Below, piece after piece: positions 14,650 through 22,634 of a stretch of DNA of 39,796 nt. A model generated the notes under the pieces. The model did no database searches and was not told the DNA's origin. It saw only the letters and a program-made list of their open reading frames with translations. The stretch comes from JAYFRL01 sp034925905 (GTDB lineage: Bacteria; Bacillota; Clostridia; Lachnospirales; Anaerotignaceae), in NCBI GenBank assembly GCA_034925905.1, contig JAYFRL010000025.1:1-39796 (forward strand), read 5' to 3'. The first letter of the stretch is position 1. Each line of letters begins with the position of its first letter. Made by a program: the position numbers and the translations under genes.

Positions 14650-16383
14650 ATGAGCAACATTATGGTATTATTTTCGGACGTTAACACTTTGTGGGTGTTA
14701 GTTGCGGCAGCACTTGTATTTTTTATGCAGGCAGGCTTCGCAATGGTTGAAACAGGTTTCACCAGAGCAAAAAATGCAGGAAACATAATCATGAAAAACC
14801 TTATGGACTTCTGCATAGGAACACCGTTATACTGGATTACCGGTTTTGGAATAATGTTTGGAACGCAAAGCTTGATTTTCGGAGGATTAGACCTTTTCAC
14901 AACAGGTGATTACAGTGCCATTCTTCCAGCTGGAGTAAACTTCTACGCATTCTTTATATTCCAGACAGTATTCTGTGCAACAGCAGCAACAATAGTTTCA
15001 GGAGCAATGGCTGAAAGAACAAAGTTTATATCCTATTGTTTGTACAGCGCTCTTATAAGTGCCTTTATATACCCTGTTTCAGGCCACTGGATTTGGGGCG
15101 GCGGCTGGCTTTCTCAATTAGGGTTCCATGATTTTGCCGGTTCAACGGCAGTACATATGGTTGGTGGAGTTTGTGCCTTTGTTGGTGCTGCAATGCTCGG
15201 TCCCCGTATCGGAAAATACAGCAAAAGCGGAAAACCCAAAGCTATTCCTGGACACAGCATCACGCTTGGAGCACTCGGTGTTTTCATACTTTGGTTTTGT
15301 TGGTTTGGATTTAACGGCGGCTCAACTGTTTCTATGACAAACGGAGCTGCGGATCTTGCGGGACTTATATTCTTTAATACAAACCTTGCTGCTGCAGTGT
15401 CTACGGTTTCAGTTATGATAATAACCTGGATAAGGTATAAAAAACCTGATGTTTCAATGACATTAAACGGTTCTCTTGCAGGGCTTGTTGCAATAACGGC
15501 AGGCTGTGATGCAGTTTCGCCATTTGGAGCTGCCTTTATAGGAATCATTGCAGGTTTTGCGGTAGTTTTCGGTATTGAATTTGTAGACCAGAAATTAAAG
15601 GTTGATGACCCCGTTGGTGCTATAGGCGTTCACGGAATCTGCGGTTCGCTTGGAACAATCCTCACAGGTGTTTTTGCCACCAGTGAAACATTAGCAGCGA
15701 TGGAAACAACAAGAGCTCATTTTATAGGCGTTCAGGCAATAGGCGTTATATCAGTAGCTATTTGGGCTTCCGTTTCAATATCAATCGTTTTCTTTATAAT
15801 TAAAAAGACAGTTGGTCTTCGTGTTTCAAGAGAAGAAGAAATAAGCGGACTTGATCTTCCTGAGCATGGTCTTGTTGGAGCGTATGCAGATTTTATGCCT
15901 GCTGTTCAGGCAATAAGTATGGACGACGACGATTATGTTGTTCCGGTTACAAGCAAAGCAAATATTGATGAATCAGTTCCTGTTCAGGTTGTAACTGCTA
16001 CACCTGAGAAGACTACGGCATCTGATGTTAAAATTTCTAAAGTTGACATATTACTTAAACAAGAGCGCTTTGAAGCTCTTAAAGACGCAATGATGAAGAT
16101 AGGCATAACGGGAATGACAGTTACTCATGTTTTAGGCTGTGGCGCTCAAAGAGGCAAACCGGAATACTATCGTGGCGTTAAACAAGATATAACACTTCTT
16201 CCTAAAGTTCAGGTTGAAATTGTTGTATGTAAAGTTCCTGTCCGCACTGTTATAGAAACAGCCAAGAGGGTTCTTTATACAGGCCATATAGGCGACGGAA
16301 AGATATTCGTTTATGATGTTGAAAACGCAATCAAGGTACGTACTGGAGAAGAAGGCTTCGACGCTTTACAGGATGTTGAATAA
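14650..16383 (+). CDS. amt: Ammonium channel fused to a C-terminal PII domain (Amt-PII)
   Basis: This 577-residue protein has an Amt/Rh channel of about 11 membrane segments (residues 1 to about 410). It includes AGFAMVETGF, GHWIWGGGWL, HMVGGVCAF (first pore His) and GVHGICGSLG (second pore His). A hydrophilic linker of about 55 residues leads to a complete PII (GlnB/GlnK) domain at about 463-577. That domain has GITGMTVTHVLGCG, a T-loop with RGKPEYYRG, LPKVQVEIVV, and the nucleotide-binding GHIGDGKIFVYDV and RTGEEG. The T-loop position of the uridylylated Tyr51 is not Tyr (RGVKQDITLLP versus RGAEYMVDFLP in E. coli). It imports ammonium. The tethered PII presumably gates the pore in response to ATP, ADP and 2-oxoglutarate, without covalent modification. 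The ribosome binding site is GGAGATGAG. Confidence 0.94.
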   Translation: MSNIMVLFSDVNTLWVLVAAALVFFMQAGFAMVETGFTRAKNAGNIIMKNLMDFCIGTPLYWITGFGIMFGTQSLIFGGLDLFTTGDYSAILPAGVNFYAFFIFQTVFCATAATIVSGAMAERTKFISYCLYSALISAFIYPVSGHWIWGGGWLSQLGFHDFAGSTAVHMVGGVCAFVGAAMLGPRIGKYSKSGKPKAIPGHSITLGALGVFILWFCWFGFNGGSTVSMTNGAADLAGLIFFNTNLAAAVSTVSVMIITWIRYKKPDVSMTLNGSLAGLVAITAGCDAVSPFGAAFIGIIAGFAVVFGIEFVDQKLKVDDPVGAIGVHGICGSLGTILTGVFATSETLAAMETTRAHFIGVQAIGVISVAIWASVSISIVFFIIKKTVGLRVSREEEISGLDLPEHGLVGAYADFMPAVQAISMDDDDYVVPVTSKANIDESVPVQVVTATPEKTTASDVKISKVDILLKQERFEALKDAMMKIGITGMTVTHVLGCGAQRGKPEYYRGVKQDITLLPKVQVEIVVCKVPVRTVIETAKRVLYTGHIGDGKIFVYDVENAIKVRTGEEGFDALQDVE

Positions 16384-16390
16384 TAATATT

Positions 16391-16419
16391 TGAATGATGA
16401 GACCGAATTTTTTATAAGA
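16391..16419 (+). promoter_or_regulatory. Probable promoter of asnB
   Basis: TTGAAT and TATAAG are separated by 17 bases just after the amt stop codon and upstream of the T-box. This gives asnB its own start besides any readthrough from amt. Confidence 0.5.
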
Positions 16420-16452
16420 CGAGACTAGATAAGATTAATTTAATCACAATAT

Positions 16453-16716
16453 AAAAGCTGTGATGAAGAGAAGTAATGCGGGGGGAATTGCAGACAGTGA
16501 GCGCGGAATAGTGAGAACCGCGCAGCAATACCTGTATGAATAACACTTTTTAGCTGCAAACTGAACATCGATTGATAAGTAGGGGCGCCGTTTTGGCTAT
16601 GCGTTAAATAGCCGGGTTTTGAATGAAACCATAGAGTGACCGTTTGTGACGGTAAAATGGGTGGTACCGCGGACAGCAGCTGTTCGTCCTGTTTAAAAAA
16701 AATAGCTGCTTTATAT
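16453..16716 (+). ncRNA. T-box leader, asparagine-specific (tRNA-Asn)
   Basis: The hallmark T-box sequence TGGGTGGTACCGCGG lies at 16658-16672. Stem I begins near 16453 and has the 5' loop-E strand GAAGAGAAGTA (AGTA at 16472-16475). Its distal stem is GCGCGG/CCGCGC (16501-16526), and the 3' loop-E strand GAA is followed by T and the specifier AAC (16542-16544). AAC is an asparagine codon, matching the downstream asparagine synthetase. Uncharged tRNA-Asn should therefore raise asnB expression. Terminator-like pairings follow the T-box (for example AGCAGCT 16675-16681 with AGCTGCT 16704-16710), but the U-run is weak. Confidence 0.93.
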
Positions 16717-16736
16717 TAAATTCGGAGGTGCTTACC

Positions 16737-18314
16737 ATGTGCTCTATAATGGGAACTGAAAAATATACATTGAAAAAAGAAGCGTTTATGACGGGATTTA
16801 GCCGCACTGTATCAAGAGGCCCGGATATGTCTGAGGTTATAGATACGGGAAACGGTTTTATGGGCTTCCATAGGCTTGCCATAATGGGGCTTAACGAAGA
16901 AGGAATGCAGCCTTTTAGCTTAAACGGAAACCATGTTGTTTGCAATGGGGAGTTATATGGCTTCAGGCCGATAAAAGAAGAGCTTTCAAAGGAGTATACT
17001 TTTATAAGCGATTCTGATTGTGAAATCCTTCTCCCATTATATGAAAAATACGGTTGCGGCATGTTTGAAAAGCTGGATGCCGAATTTGCGCTTATAATAT
17101 ATGATGGAAAAAGCGGAAAACTTATCGCGGCAAGAGATCCGATAGGTATAAGGCCGCTGTTTTACGGCAAGGATAGCCAAGGCGGGATAGTGTTTGCTTC
17201 CGAGGCGAAAAACCTTGTTGGGCTTACGGACAAAACAATGCCTTTTCCTCCGGGATATTATTATAAAGACGGAGAGTTCATACGCTATAACGATATAGCA
17301 AAGCGTGAAACTCCCACAACCGATGATTTGAAAACGGTATGCGGGAAAATCCATGATAAGCTTGTGCGGGGCATAGAAAAAAGGCTTGATGCGGACGCCC
17401 CCCTTGGCTTTCTTTTAAGCGGAGGGCTCGACAGCTCGCTTGTCTGTTCAGTTTCAGCAAAGCTTCTTAAAAAACCTATACGCACATTTGCCATAGGCAT
17501 GAATGAAGACGCGATAGACTTAAAATATGCAAAGCAGGTTGCGGACTACATAAAAAGCGATCATCAAGAAATAATCATAGATAAAGATACAGTGCTTAAA
17601 TCTTTAGATGAGGTTGTGGCTATGCTTGGAACATATGATATAACCACAATACGCGCAAGCATGGGCATGTACCTTATATGCAAGGCAATACATGAAAAAA
17701 CGGATATCAGGGTTCTTTTAACAGGCGAGATATCCGATGAAATATTTGGTTATAAATATACGGATTTTGCCCCTTCCGCAGAGGATTTCCAGCTTGAAGC
17801 TGAAAAACGCTTAAGAGAGCTTTATATGTATGATGTGCTCCGCGCGGACCGCTGTATATCCGTAAACTCCATGGAAGCAAGGGTTCCCTTTGGTGATTTG
17901 GATTTTGTAAAATATGTTATGAGTATACCAGGGGAAATGAAAATGAATACCTATGGCAAAGGTAAATATCTCTTAAGGTATGCCTTTGAAGGCGATTATT
18001 TGCCTTATGAAATATTATACAGGGAAAAAGCCGCGTTCAGTGATGCTGTTGGGCATTCCATGGTTGATTACATAAAAGAATATGCTGAAAGTTTATATAC
18101 AGATAAAGAATTTGAAGAAAAGATAAAAAGCTATGATTTTGCAAGACCGTTCACAAAGGAATCTCTTATGTACAGGGAACTTTTTGAAAAGCATTATCCA
18201 GGCCAGGCACATATGATAAAAGATTTTTGGATGCCGAACAAGGCTTGGGAAGGCTGCGATGTGGACGATCCGTCTGCCCGTGTTCTTAAAAACTACGGAG
18301 CGAGCGGGGAATAA
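16737..18314 (+). CDS. asnB: Asparagine synthetase, glutamine-hydrolysing
   Basis: AsnB (525 residues) makes asparagine from aspartate, ATP and glutamine. The start is fixed at 16737, both by GGAGGTG upstream and because the catalytic nucleophile must be Cys2 (MCSIMG). The N-terminal class II glutaminase domain has SRGPDMSE, GFHRLAIMG, CNGELYG and ARDPIGIRPLFYG. The synthetase domain has the PP-loop ATPase motif LLSGGLDSSL (near 228) and GEISDEIFGYKYTDFAP. An asparagine T-box precedes it and a strong terminator follows. It draws on the glutamine produced by the neighbouring synthetases. Confidence 0.97.
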   Translation: MCSIMGTEKYTLKKEAFMTGFSRTVSRGPDMSEVIDTGNGFMGFHRLAIMGLNEEGMQPFSLNGNHVVCNGELYGFRPIKEELSKEYTFISDSDCEILLPLYEKYGCGMFEKLDAEFALIIYDGKSGKLIAARDPIGIRPLFYGKDSQGGIVFASEAKNLVGLTDKTMPFPPGYYYKDGEFIRYNDIAKRETPTTDDLKTVCGKIHDKLVRGIEKRLDADAPLGFLLSGGLDSSLVCSVSAKLLKKPIRTFAIGMNEDAIDLKYAKQVADYIKSDHQEIIIDKDTVLKSLDEVVAMLGTYDITTIRASMGMYLICKAIHEKTDIRVLLTGEISDEIFGYKYTDFAPSAEDFQLEAEKRLRELYMYDVLRADRCISVNSMEARVPFGDLDFVKYVMSIPGEMKMNTYGKGKYLLRYAFEGDYLPYEILYREKAAFSDAVGHSMVDYIKEYAESLYTDKEFEEKIKSYDFARPFTKESLMYRELFEKHYPGQAHMIKDFWMPNKAWEGCDVDDPSARVLKNYGASGE

Positions 18315-18356
18315 ACCTATTACTTTTGATAACTCCTTTAATAATTGATTTACCCA

Positions 18357-18404
18357 TGCCTGAGGTCTCTTTTTCGTGAGAAAAAGAGACCTTCAGCATT
18401 TTTT
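18357..18404 (+). terminator. Intrinsic terminator after asnB
   Basis: A perfect stem GGTCTCTTTTTC/GAAAAAGAGACC around GTGA is followed by six T (18399-18404). The stop codon of the convergent acyltransferase gene lies within its 3' arm. Confidence 0.93.
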
Positions 18405-19436
18405 GAGCTCTTTTAATTTCCCCACAAAGAGACCGAATGCAAAAACGGCAAAATAAGCTAAAACGAATGTTAAGATATAAATTTCTGAAGGACTTAAGTC
18501 TCTGGCGCCTATAATGAAATCTCTTATTATGAATATAAAAAGAGGATGGATAAGATATATTTCAAACGTCGAAGCTCCTAAAAGACTTAAAAACCTGCAA
18601 GAGGCAAGCCTTACGGATGAAAGGCGCAAAAAAACAAGCATGAAAAACAATATAGCCAAAATCGCATAGAAGGTATGCAGGTTTTCAAGAAAACTGAAAA
18701 ATATATTATATCTGAACCTTAAAAGAGCAAGATACGAATCAAAGGCGGCAAGAGCAAAAAATAAAAGAGCTATATAAAGCTTATATTTTTCGATAAGCCG
18801 TTTAAAGCTTTCATAATTTAAGCCTGCATATGCACCGCAAATCCAGAAAAAAAGGTATGTAGGAAATATCCTGTCGGCATACTTAAAATTAAACCCAGGC
18901 GCAAAAAAGGCCGCTATATCCGCCGCATACTGGGAAGATATAAGAGTTATAATAAGGGATACCGAAATAACCAAAAAAGGATTTAAAGAAACAATCTTTT
19001 CCCAGAGCGGACGAAGGATATAAAACTGCAATATTATTATTATAAAATAAAAATGGCTTACAAGATTGCCTAGTAAAAACTGCTTCACAAGCTCTTTGGC
19101 ATTAAATTCAAAGTAACCCATCCATAAGAAGTAGACGCAAAACACAAGGAAAGCAGCCAAATAGGGCAGGAAAATCTTAAAAAACCTTTTTTTATAATAT
19201 GAAACTAAACTATCTTTGGTTTTGGACATAAAAAGCTTGAGCCCGCCTAAAAATATGAAGCCCTGGACAACAAAAGCCGAGAGCCGCCAGGGCACAAAAA
19301 GAAAGGCATATCCCAGGCTTTCCTTATCCACAGAGGACAAAGAAAAAGACGATATGTGTATAAAAACAACAACCATAGCCAAAAAAACGCTTAAAAGGGT
19401 TATTTCCCATTTTTTGCCGCTAGCATCACATTTCAT
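18393..19436 (-). CDS. Membrane acyltransferase, acyltransferase-3 family
   Basis: An integral membrane protein of 347 residues with about ten hydrophobic segments. It has the layout of the acyltransferase-3 family (OatA N-terminal domain, WecH and similar), which transfers acetyl or other acyl groups to surface or envelope carbohydrates. Supporting features are an early His in the first segment (VVVFIHISSF), an RFFKIFLPYLAAF stretch after helix 2-3, a paired SHFYFIIIILQFYILRPLW region, and STFEIYLIHPLFIFI near the C-terminus. The ATG at 19436 overlaps the end of purE by 11 bases, so it is translationally coupled. The frame also extends to a TTG at 19451, which has no good ribosome binding site. 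The substrate cannot be told from sequence. Confidence 0.8.
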   Translation of the reverse strand: MKCDASGKKWEITLLSVFLAMVVVFIHISSFSLSSVDKESLGYAFLFVPWRLSAFVVQGFIFLGGLKLFMSKTKDSLVSYYKKRFFKIFLPYLAAFLVFCVYFLWMGYFEFNAKELVKQFLLGNLVSHFYFIIIILQFYILRPLWEKIVSLNPFLVISVSLIITLISSQYAADIAAFFAPGFNFKYADRIFPTYLFFWICGAYAGLNYESFKRLIEKYKLYIALLFFALAAFDSYLALLRFRYNIFFSFLENLHTFYAILAILFFMLVFLRLSSVRLASCRFLSLLGASTFEIYLIHPLFIFIIRDFIIGARDLSPSEIYILTFVLAYFAVFAFGLFVGKLKELKKC

Positions 19437-19941
19437 CAATATATTCTTCAAAGCCTATGCTTTCGAGTTTTTCGGCTTTTTTAAGCACAGCTTCCTCCAT
19501 ATTGTTTTTATATTTAATAAGGCTAAGGTAAAGGTTTTCGTCTGAAGCTGCAAGGATCTGGGTGGCAAGTATTCCTGCGTTTTTGGCTCCGTTTATGGCA
19601 ACTGTTGCAACAGGAATGCCCGGAGGCATTTGTACTATGGAATAAAGCGAATCAATTCCGTTTAATGCTTTTGATTTAATAGGTACTCCTATAACGGGAA
19701 TGTTTGTTAAGGCGGCTGTCATGCCTGGCAGGTGTGCGGCTCCGCCGGCTCCTGCTATTATAACCTTTATTCCTCTTTCATGGGCGCTTTTTGCATATTC
19801 ATACATACGCACAGGTGTTCTGTGCGCTGAAACAACGGTTATTTCATACGGCACCTTAAGCTCGTCCAAAACCTTTGCCGCTTCGATCATAACCGGAAGA
19901 TCAGAATCGCTGCCCATTATAATTCCAACTAAAGCTTTCAT
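19426..19941 (-). CDS. purE: N5-carboxyaminoimidazole ribonucleotide mutase
   Basis: PurE class I (171 residues) rearranges N5-CAIR to CAIR in purine biosynthesis. Signature motifs are IIMGSDSDLPVM at the N-terminus, SAHRTPVRMYEYA, AGAGGAAHLPGMTAA and GVPIKSKALNGIDSLYSIVQMPPGIPVATVAI. Start and ribosome binding site (AAGGGGG) are clear. No other purine genes are adjacent; the membrane acyltransferase overlaps its 3' end. The upstream gap to secG contains no recognisable purine riboswitch. Confidence 0.97.
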   Translation of the reverse strand: MKALVGIIMGSDSDLPVMIEAAKVLDELKVPYEITVVSAHRTPVRMYEYAKSAHERGIKVIIAGAGGAAHLPGMTAALTNIPVIGVPIKSKALNGIDSLYSIVQMPPGIPVATVAINGAKNAGILATQILAASDENLYLSLIKYKNNMEEAVLKKAEKLESIGFEEYIDEM

Positions 19942-20026
19942 GGCAATCCCCCTTGGCTTAAAATATAAATAAATTTTAACATAAAAAACTCGAAAATAAA
20001 AGTTTTTGGGTATAATAAAAAAAAGA

Positions 20027-20055
20027 TTGATTGAAAAGCATTACTGTGGTAAAAT
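20027..20055 (+). promoter_or_regulatory. Probable sigma-A promoter of secG
   Basis: TTGATT (20027-20032) and TAAAAT (20050-20055) are separated by 17 bases in the divergent purE-secG gap. I could not assign a convincing promoter for purE in the same gap. Confidence 0.5.
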
Positions 20056-20124
20056 AACAACATTCAGTATGTTTTATTGCCGTTTTCGGCATTATATAAT
20101 CCTATTTGACGGGAGGTGCTTTAA

Positions 20125-20364
20125 ATGAGTACATTAGGAATGGTTTTATCGGTTATATTAGGTGTTTTGAGTGTCTTGCTCATAGTTATAATACTCTTGC
20201 AGTCAAGCCGTTCTGCTGGCCTTGGAGCCGTCAGTTCAACAAATAACGATACGTATTGGGGTAAAAATAAGGGCAGCTCAATGGAAGGCATGCTTGAAAA
20301 ATACACGAAAATCGGCGGAGCCGCTTTTATGGTGATTGCTTTTATCATAATGTTCGTAAACTGA
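20125..20364 (+). CDS. secG: Preprotein translocase subunit SecG
   Basis: A 79-residue protein with two membrane helices (about 5-25 and 60-78) flanking a polar loop with SAGLGAVSSTNNDTYWGKNKG. This matches SecG, the accessory subunit of the SecYEG protein export channel. The ribosome binding site is GGGAGGTG. A terminator follows immediately, and rnr lies next, a secG-rnr order that is common in Firmicutes; smpB, often next in that order, is not present here. Confidence 0.93.
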   Translation: MSTLGMVLSVILGVLSVLLIVIILLQSSRSAGLGAVSSTNNDTYWGKNKGSSMEGMLEKYTKIGGAAFMVIAFIIMFVN

Positions 20365-20372
20365 TAAAAATT

Positions 20373-20400
20373 AAAGCGCAGAGGCTTCTGTGCTTTTTTT
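20373..20400 (+). terminator. Intrinsic terminator after secG
   Basis: Arms AAAGCGCAGA and TCTGTGCTTT pair with one G-U around GGCT and run into a T tract. Confidence 0.88.
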
Positions 20401-20456
20401 ATATGTTAAATAGTTGTATCTTTGTAAAGCTATAAGGAAACCAAAGGGGTGACGTT

Positions 20457-22592
20457 ATGGACATGGAAAAAGACTTTAATTTTGAAGAACAAAAAGAAAA
20501 GGTGCTTTCTTATATAAAAAGCAATGAATATATACCGCTTAAAAAACAGGAGTTTTATGCTACACTTTCCATTCCTGATGAAGGAAGGAAGCTTTTTGAT
20601 GAAATTATAGACTCTCTTTTGGCCGAAGGCAGCGTTGTGGAAACCAAGAAGGGCAAAATTTTTCTGCCCAAAAAGCTTAATCTTGTTACAGGCACGTTTT
20701 TAAGCAATGCAAAGGGTTACGGCTTTGTTTCTTCGCCTGATTTTGAAAGGGATATTTTTATACCGGCAGACCAGGTTAACGGAGCCATGCATAAGGATAA
20801 GGTTTTGTGCAGAATAACCGAGAAAGCCGCAGGAACTTTAGGCTCGGAAGGTGAAATAATAAAAATAGTTTCAGAAGGTATTTCCGAGATAGTAGGTAGA
20901 TTTGAAAGGGGCAAGGGCTATGGTTTTGTTGTCCCGGACAACAGGAAGTTTGAGGATATATTCATAGACCATGACAACACAATGGGTGCTGTTACGGGGC
21001 ATAAGGTTGTGGCTAAAATAATTAAACGTTCCGACGGGAAAAGAAACCCCGAAGGCAAAATAATTGAGATTTTAGGACATGCGGATGATCCTGGCGTCGA
21101 TATCCTTTCTATAGTAAGGGAATATGAGCTTCCTGGTGATTTTCCGGATGATGTTAAAGAAGAGATAAAAAACATAGAAACTGAAATAAGCCCTGACGAA
21201 GTAAAGGGAAGGGAAGACTATAGAGCCTTGCAAACGGTTACCGTAGACGGCGAGGACGCCAAGGATTTTGACGACGCCATATCCATAAACCGACTTCCTG
21301 ACGGTTCCTTTAAGCTTTATGTGCATATAGCGGATGTTTCTTATTACGTAAAGGAATATTCACCTTTGGACAAGGAGGCTTATTTAAGAGGCACAAGCAT
21401 ATACCTTGTGGATAGGGTTATCCCTATGCTTCCGCACCAGCTTTCAAATGGCATATGTTCTTTAAATCCTGATGAGGACAGGTTGGCTTTAACCTGTGTT
21501 ATGGAGATAGATAAAAACGGAAATGTTGTTTCGCATAAAATATCAAATTCGGTTATACATTCCGATAGAAGAATGACATATACGAAAGTAAATTTGATAT
21601 TGACGGAAAATGACCCTGCTCTTTGCGAGGAATACAAGGATTTTTTGACCATGTTTAAGGATATGGAGGAATTAAGGGGTATATTGCTTAAAAGAAGGCA
21701 AAAGAGAGGCTCTATAGATTTTGATTTGCCCGAAGCAAAAATTATTTTGGACGAAAACGGAAAAACAAAGGAAATAAGAGCGTCCGAACGCAATGTTGCA
21801 ACGAGTATCATAGAAGAATTTATGCTTATATGCAACGAAACGGTTGCAGAGGAATATTTCTGGCAGAACATTCCTTTTGTTTACAGAGTTCATGAGGTTC
21901 CTGACGAAGAAAAGCTTTCAACTGTTTATCATATAATAGCCTCTTTTGGATACAGGCTTAAAAGTAAGGATGACATTCATCCTAAGGAGATACAAAAGCT
22001 TTTGGAAAACGCTTCAAGAGATGAAAACGGAAGGATAATAAGCCGTCTTATTTTAAGAAGCATGAAGCAAGCAAAATATATGGCTACAAACTTAGGTCAT
22101 TTTGGGCTTGCAGCAAAATATTACTGCCATTTCACGTCTCCCATAAGAAGATACCCAGACCTTCAGATACACAGGATAATAAAGGAAAATATATCTGGCA
22201 TGCCCGAAAAAAGGGTTAATCATTATGAGAAAATCCTTGAGAATGTTGCATCGCAAAGCTCATTTAGGGAAAGGCTTGCCGAGGAAGCCGAAAGAGAGAC
22301 GGATGACCTTAAAAAAGCCGAATTTATGCTTGATAAAATAGGCATGGAGTTTGAAGGCGTTGTGTCCGGGCTTACGAAGTGGGGCATATATGTCGAGCTT
22401 CCAAACACTGTTGAAGGAATGATTGCTTTAAAGGAAATGGATGATGATTATTACTACTTTGATGAAGAAAATATGGTTATAGCCGGAGAAAGAAGCAAAA
22501 AAGCATATAGGCTTGGCGCAAGCGTTAAGGTTAAGGTTACGGGTGCTAGCACAGAGCTTAGAAACGTGGACTTTGCTTTTGCAAACGACTAA
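20457..22592 (+). CDS. rnr: Ribonuclease R
   Basis: A 711-residue 3'-to-5' exoribonuclease of the RNase II/R family. An N-terminal winged-helix/cold-shock region (GTFLSNAKGYGFVSSPDFERDIFIP, then a second similar GKGYGFVVPDNRKFEDIFI unit) precedes the RNB catalytic domain. That domain has DGEDAKDFDDAISI (near 263, acidic metal ligands) and HFTSPIRRYPDLQIHR (near 559). A C-terminal S1 RNA-binding domain occupies about 625-705. RNase R degrades structured RNA and takes part in trans-translation and rRNA quality control. The ATG at 20457 has AAGGGGTGA upstream. Confidence 0.97.
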   Translation: MDMEKDFNFEEQKEKVLSYIKSNEYIPLKKQEFYATLSIPDEGRKLFDEIIDSLLAEGSVVETKKGKIFLPKKLNLVTGTFLSNAKGYGFVSSPDFERDIFIPADQVNGAMHKDKVLCRITEKAAGTLGSEGEIIKIVSEGISEIVGRFERGKGYGFVVPDNRKFEDIFIDHDNTMGAVTGHKVVAKIIKRSDGKRNPEGKIIEILGHADDPGVDILSIVREYELPGDFPDDVKEEIKNIETEISPDEVKGREDYRALQTVTVDGEDAKDFDDAISINRLPDGSFKLYVHIADVSYYVKEYSPLDKEAYLRGTSIYLVDRVIPMLPHQLSNGICSLNPDEDRLALTCVMEIDKNGNVVSHKISNSVIHSDRRMTYTKVNLILTENDPALCEEYKDFLTMFKDMEELRGILLKRRQKRGSIDFDLPEAKIILDENGKTKEIRASERNVATSIIEEFMLICNETVAEEYFWQNIPFVYRVHEVPDEEKLSTVYHIIASFGYRLKSKDDIHPKEIQKLLENASRDENGRIISRLILRSMKQAKYMATNLGHFGLAAKYYCHFTSPIRRYPDLQIHRIIKENISGMPEKRVNHYEKILENVASQSSFRERLAEEAERETDDLKKAEFMLDKIGMEFEGVVSGLTKWGIYVELPNTVEGMIALKEMDDDYYYFDEENMVIAGERSKKAYRLGASVKVKVTGASTELRNVDFAFAND

Positions 22593-22600
22593 CAGATATA

Positions 22601-22633
22601 AAAAAAGAGAGGCTTTTTAAGCCTCTCTTTTTT
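22601..22633. terminator. Bidirectional terminator between rnr and the ABC exporter genes
   Basis: A 13-bp stem AAAAAAGAGAGGC/GCCTCTCTTTTTT has A and T tracts on both sides. It serves the converging rnr and ABC genes. Confidence 0.92.
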
Positions 22634-22634
22634 A

